From Halobacteriovoraceae bacterium (lineage in GTDB: Bacteria > Bdellovibrionota > Bacteriovoracia > Bacteriovoracales > Bacteriovoracaceae), in contig JACKAK010000002.1 of the NCBI GenBank assembly GCA_020635115.1, positions 418,106-482,105 of the forward strand: a DNA stretch of 64,000 nt, read 5' to 3'. Position 1 is the stretch's first letter; every line of letters starts with the position of its first letter. The notes below the pieces were generated by a model. It was given only the letters and a program-made list of their open reading frames with translations. It did no database searches and was not told where the DNA came from. The translations under genes were made by a program, and so were the position numbers. Positions 60,982 through 64,000 of this stretch are shown here, one piece after another.

Positions 60982-63024
60982 TCAGAATAGATCTTTCGGA
61001 AAATTAAATGATTCTTTCGCAAATATTCTTTTGTAGTTGATATAGTTTCTAAGAACTAATTTTACATAATTTCTAGTTTCTCGATAGGGAATATTTTCAA
61101 TAAACTCTAAGGGATCTCCTGTATTTCTTTCTTGATCCCATTTTTTCACAACACTTGAAGCAGCATTGTATGATGCTACATAGAGTATGAACTTATTATC
61201 AAATTTATCCTTAAGGTCTCTTAATAGATGAACTCCCATCTGCAGATTTATCTCAGGCCGATATAAATCTTCGACATTATTGTATTGAATTTGATATTTA
61301 TCTGCAATTATTTGAGCAGTTTCAGGAGTCAATTGCATAAGTCCATACGCCTGTGCAGGTGAGAGTGCATATTGATTGAATGCCGACTCTTGTCTTGTAA
61401 TTGCGTAGACCAATTCTTTTTCAACTCTTTGATTTTCTGAAAGATGAATAAATTCATCTTTAAATGGTGTTGGGAAAATTTCATGATACCACTTATCAAT
61501 CAGTTTAAGTCGTTGTTGTTTTTCTATACTGTAAAATTGCGCTAATAGCTCTTTATAATCTTCCATTGATTTATATAAATATAAAACTTCCTCAATAGAG
61601 CTGTTTTTTGTAATTGCATTTTTGTTATACTCAAGATAACTATTTGCATAGTCATATTCCTTAAGAGCGATAAGCCAACTCAAAGTTAGATCATTAATTT
61701 CTCTAGATATTTTTCGTTCTTCTAGTTGAGTATATTTTTCGTTTAATTTAAAAACAGAAAGTATCCCATAGTGCCCATAAGGTTCTGTTATTTTGATCTC
61801 TGAAAAGATGGCCTTCGATTCCTCTAGTTTATTCATCTTTTCAAGCGCAATGGCCTTCCAAAATTTTGCTCTCGTTTGATATGAAATTTCTGAAATATTT
61901 TCTTCAATCTTATTGAAAAAATTTATGCTCTGCTCATAGTTTTTATCTGTATAGTATGTCCAGGCCAATGCCCATAATATTTTATAAACAAGTTCTTCAT
62001 CCTGACATTTTATAGTCGTAGCTTTTGTTAAATACTCAATAGTTTTAACATAGTTTTTCTTTTCTTTATAAATCTGTGAAAAAATCAAGTAGACAAGTGC
62101 TAAATTTTCTTCACTGGCCATTTCATGAGAGACGATATCATTAAGTTCTTTAATTGCATCCTGTGTATTATGTTGAGTCCAGTGAATTCGTGCTAGTCGT
62201 ATTTTAGTTTTAACCAAATGCTTTTTGATCCTTTCATCTTCATTATATTCTTTTTGTAAAAAGCGGGCGAGATTTTGTGTTTTTTTCAGATACCTAACAT
62301 GATCTCGTTGCAATTTGTAAGTATAACTAAATCGATTCCAAACTTTGATTCTAAATTCTATATCTTCATTTTCATCGGATAAAATTTTGCGGTACAAACT
62401 TCTGGCCTGTGGATACAAACGATTATTCTCATAATCTCTTGCTATTTCATAGCGATTTTCTTCTGTAATGAACGGGTTCAAATGGGGGGCAACGTTTAGT
62501 AATCTGTTTTTAATATTTTCTTTCAACTCATTATTTGTCGTTAAGTGAGAGGCACTTTTAAGAAGCTCAACTTTTTGTTTTTGAGTAGGTAAGTAGTTTG
62601 AGTAATGATACGAAAACTCGGCCTGAAGATCTTTTAAATTAAATTTACGTGCTAGACCGAGTGATAATTCATAGTAGAATTTCTTGGCCCAATTTGCAGG
62701 GATTATTTTTCGTTTCCAGATCGACTCTATAATAGACTGATTATCTCCACATAGTTCTAATTTTTTTAAAAGCAAAAAATCTTTGATTGGAAAAAGCTCA
62801 TCACTTTCTAGCTTTAAAATTTCTTGGCAATTTTGTTCTCGAGTTGCCCTCAATATAGATAATGCCCATGCTTGGTTCAATTCAAATGAGTCTACATCAG
62901 AGGGAAGATTTTCGCTTAACGCGTTAAAAAACTGTTGCTTTGGGGGACGTAAATTAATTTGAGAACATGAATTGAGAACTAAAACTACCGTGAAACTTAT
63001 TAAAATCAATGTATTTTTGCACAT
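60982..63024 (-). CDS. lytic transglycosylase (Slt70-like), lipoprotein
   Basis: A 680-residue protein with lipobox LNSC (FTVVLVLNSCSQIN). The long N-terminal part is a ring-type helical TPR region, followed by the SLT domain: ELVYAITRQESAFNQYALSP with the catalytic Glu, AQAYGLMQLTPETAQ, and YVASYNAASSVVKKW. It cleaves peptidoglycan between MurNAc and GlcNAc, forming 1,6-anhydro ends, the products NagZ (23370-24434) later acts on. It converges with lolA with a 9-base gap. Confidence 0.88.
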   Translation of the reverse strand: MCKNTLILISFTVVLVLNSCSQINLRPPKQQFFNALSENLPSDVDSFELNQAWALSILRATREQNCQEILKLESDELFPIKDFLLLKKLELCGDNQSIIESIWKRKIIPANWAKKFYYELSLGLARKFNLKDLQAEFSYHYSNYLPTQKQKVELLKSASHLTTNNELKENIKNRLLNVAPHLNPFITEENRYEIARDYENNRLYPQARSLYRKILSDENEDIEFRIKVWNRFSYTYKLQRDHVRYLKKTQNLARFLQKEYNEDERIKKHLVKTKIRLARIHWTQHNTQDAIKELNDIVSHEMASEENLALVYLIFSQIYKEKKNYVKTIEYLTKATTIKCQDEELVYKILWALAWTYYTDKNYEQSINFFNKIEENISEISYQTRAKFWKAIALEKMNKLEESKAIFSEIKITEPYGHYGILSVFKLNEKYTQLEERKISREINDLTLSWLIALKEYDYANSYLEYNKNAITKNSSIEEVLYLYKSMEDYKELLAQFYSIEKQQRLKLIDKWYHEIFPTPFKDEFIHLSENQRVEKELVYAITRQESAFNQYALSPAQAYGLMQLTPETAQIIADKYQIQYNNVEDLYRPEINLQMGVHLLRDLKDKFDNKFILYVASYNAASSVVKKWDQERNTGDPLEFIENIPYRETRNYVKLVLRNYINYKRIFAKESFNFPKDLF

Positions 63025-63112
63025 GATACATTCTCCAGTTTTTTTTTATCATTGGCCATAAATGTTAATCAAAAATACCTTTTCATATGAAGAGACGGTG
63101 CTATATTGCTGT

Positions 63113-63871
63113 ATGTTTTCCAAAAGCAAGTATTTATTTAGTACTATTATCTTATTTTACTGGTCTCTTGCTTGCGCAATTGATGGCAAAGACTTTTCTA
63201 GCGAATGTGAAAGAATACTGAGAGGGTCTTATCCTCAGTCTCCAGAAATTAGAATTGCCCCAATTGAATACTTCTATAGCCCTATTGTAGGTTTTTTTTA
63301 TATCGGTAAGGCCTATATCAATACAGGTACCGAATCAATTCGTGGCCATAACATGCCTATTATTTTTATTGCTCAGGAAAGGCAAGAGAGTATTCATCCT
63401 GCAGAGTCTTTAAAATTATATTTTTATCCGCTGCTTGAAACGTTTTCTGTTGATACGAAACGAATTGCAAAAAAATATTATGGGATAGATGCCGTTAAGA
63501 TCAACTGGTATAACCCATTAAAAGATTCAAAATTTATGGCCATGTCCTGGTTTGTTCTTACTGATTATGAGGCCCAAGATCTTGTCTATATGAAACTTTT
63601 AGAAATGATGAAAAACGAGCTTGATGTACTCCCCGATATTTTTCATGAAATTGAAGATAAGGAACTGGCGACAAGTATTATTGAATTGGGGATTTCCTCA
63701 GTTCAGGAGTTTGGAGCTCTTACTTCTCCAGAGCTTTGGAGTTTTATAGAAAATAGTTACCCTTTACGTGAACATCTAACTTCTATCAGAAAAATTTATG
63801 AAGTTCTTACAGATCATAATGTGAAACTTTTATGGGGCAGAATAGAACATAAAAAGGACCCCAAAAAATAA
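63113..63871 (+). CDS. exported protein of about 252 aa, function unknown
   Basis: With the ATG at 63113 the protein has a signal-like start MFSKSKYLFSTIILFYWSLACA. An earlier in-frame ATG at 63062 would give a 17-residue extension; neither has a clear ribosome site. The body starts DGKDFSSECERILRGSYPQS and is otherwise of unknown type, with YGIDAVKINWYNPLKDSKFM in the middle. It is divergent from the lytic transglycosylase gene. Confidence 0.55.
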   Translation: MFSKSKYLFSTIILFYWSLACAIDGKDFSSECERILRGSYPQSPEIRIAPIEYFYSPIVGFFYIGKAYINTGTESIRGHNMPIIFIAQERQESIHPAESLKLYFYPLLETFSVDTKRIAKKYYGIDAVKINWYNPLKDSKFMAMSWFVLTDYEAQDLVYMKLLEMMKNELDVLPDIFHEIEDKELATSIIELGISSVQEFGALTSPELWSFIENSYPLREHLTSIRKIYEVLTDHNVKLLWGRIEHKKDPKK

Positions 63872-63980
63872 ATGGAATGTATTTAAAATAACACATAGGT
63901 CTATTTTTTTAACACACTTCTTTGCCTTTAATTCTTTTCTAATATATGAAGACCTTATCCAAAAACACTAAAGGTATGAG

Positions 63981-64000
63981 ATGGAAACAATTTCTATTGA
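63981..64000 (+). CDS. possible start of a further gene
   Basis: ATGGAAACAATTTC begins 20 bases before the window end, after AAGGTATGAG, a fair ribosome site. Only six codons are visible and an ATG at 63975 in another frame is also possible, so the product cannot be told. Confidence 0.3.

Overview
The window is a 64 kb AT-rich piece of a Gram-negative chromosome. Lipoprotein signal peptides, LolA, a twin-arginine PhoX enzyme and periplasmic lytic enzymes show a diderm cell. A TIGR02147-type regulator, a cluster of FHA-domain proteins beside a Tad/type II secretion F protein, and the overall gene style suggest Bdellovibrionota, probably the Bacteriovoracaceae (Bacteriovorax/Halobacteriovorax-like). 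This placement is an inference from gene content; no rRNA is present.

Layout. 1-4.3 kb: end of an acyl-CoA carboxylase operon (carboxyltransferase, biotin carboxylase, biotin carrier) running into hflK-hflC. 4.4-11.3 kb: an unknown gene, an M16 protease, HemW and two solute-binding proteins without permeases. 11.4-15.1 kb: grpE-dnaK-dnaJ. 15.1-24.4 kb: a TIGR02147 regulator, a nitroreductase-like enzyme, a penicillin-binding-protein-activator-like lipoprotein, a 34-residue very basic protein, AMP nucleosidase, mreB, two unknown genes and nagZ. 24.5-33.2 kb: a co-directional signalling cluster (TadC-like protein, DUF192, three FHA membrane proteins with four FHA domains in all, a PP2C phosphatase and a long response regulator). 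33.2-35.3 kb: birA, rph, rdgB.

35.3-38.6 kb is a small patch of mobile DNA around a tRNA-Pro gene: an ISL3 transposase stump, two related lipoprotein genes and an IS481-type element with a frameshifted transposase. 38.7-44.3 kb holds two exported unknown proteins and an OPT transporter with a small membrane partner.

44.3-52.9 kb is the most unusual region: nine tandem, co-directional paralogous genes for exported coiled-coil proteins. All nine share a C-terminal domain with a G-x-[YHF]-x-[NT]-x-Q-[IL] stretch followed by an invariant C-x5-C pair. By sequence they fall into three classes (called A, C and B here) that occur in the repeating order A-C-B, A-C-B, A-C-B, so the array looks like a three-gene cassette triplicated and then strongly diverged. 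I do not recognise the family. A 541-residue exported helical protein lies just upstream.

54.8-64 kb: a Tat-exported PhoX-family protein, smc, lolA, a lytic transglycosylase lipoprotein, an unknown exported protein and the first codons of another gene.

A further signal is the tetranucleotide GGCC, which is strikingly common in most housekeeping genes for such AT-rich DNA but rare across the nine-gene array. All counts given are by eye.
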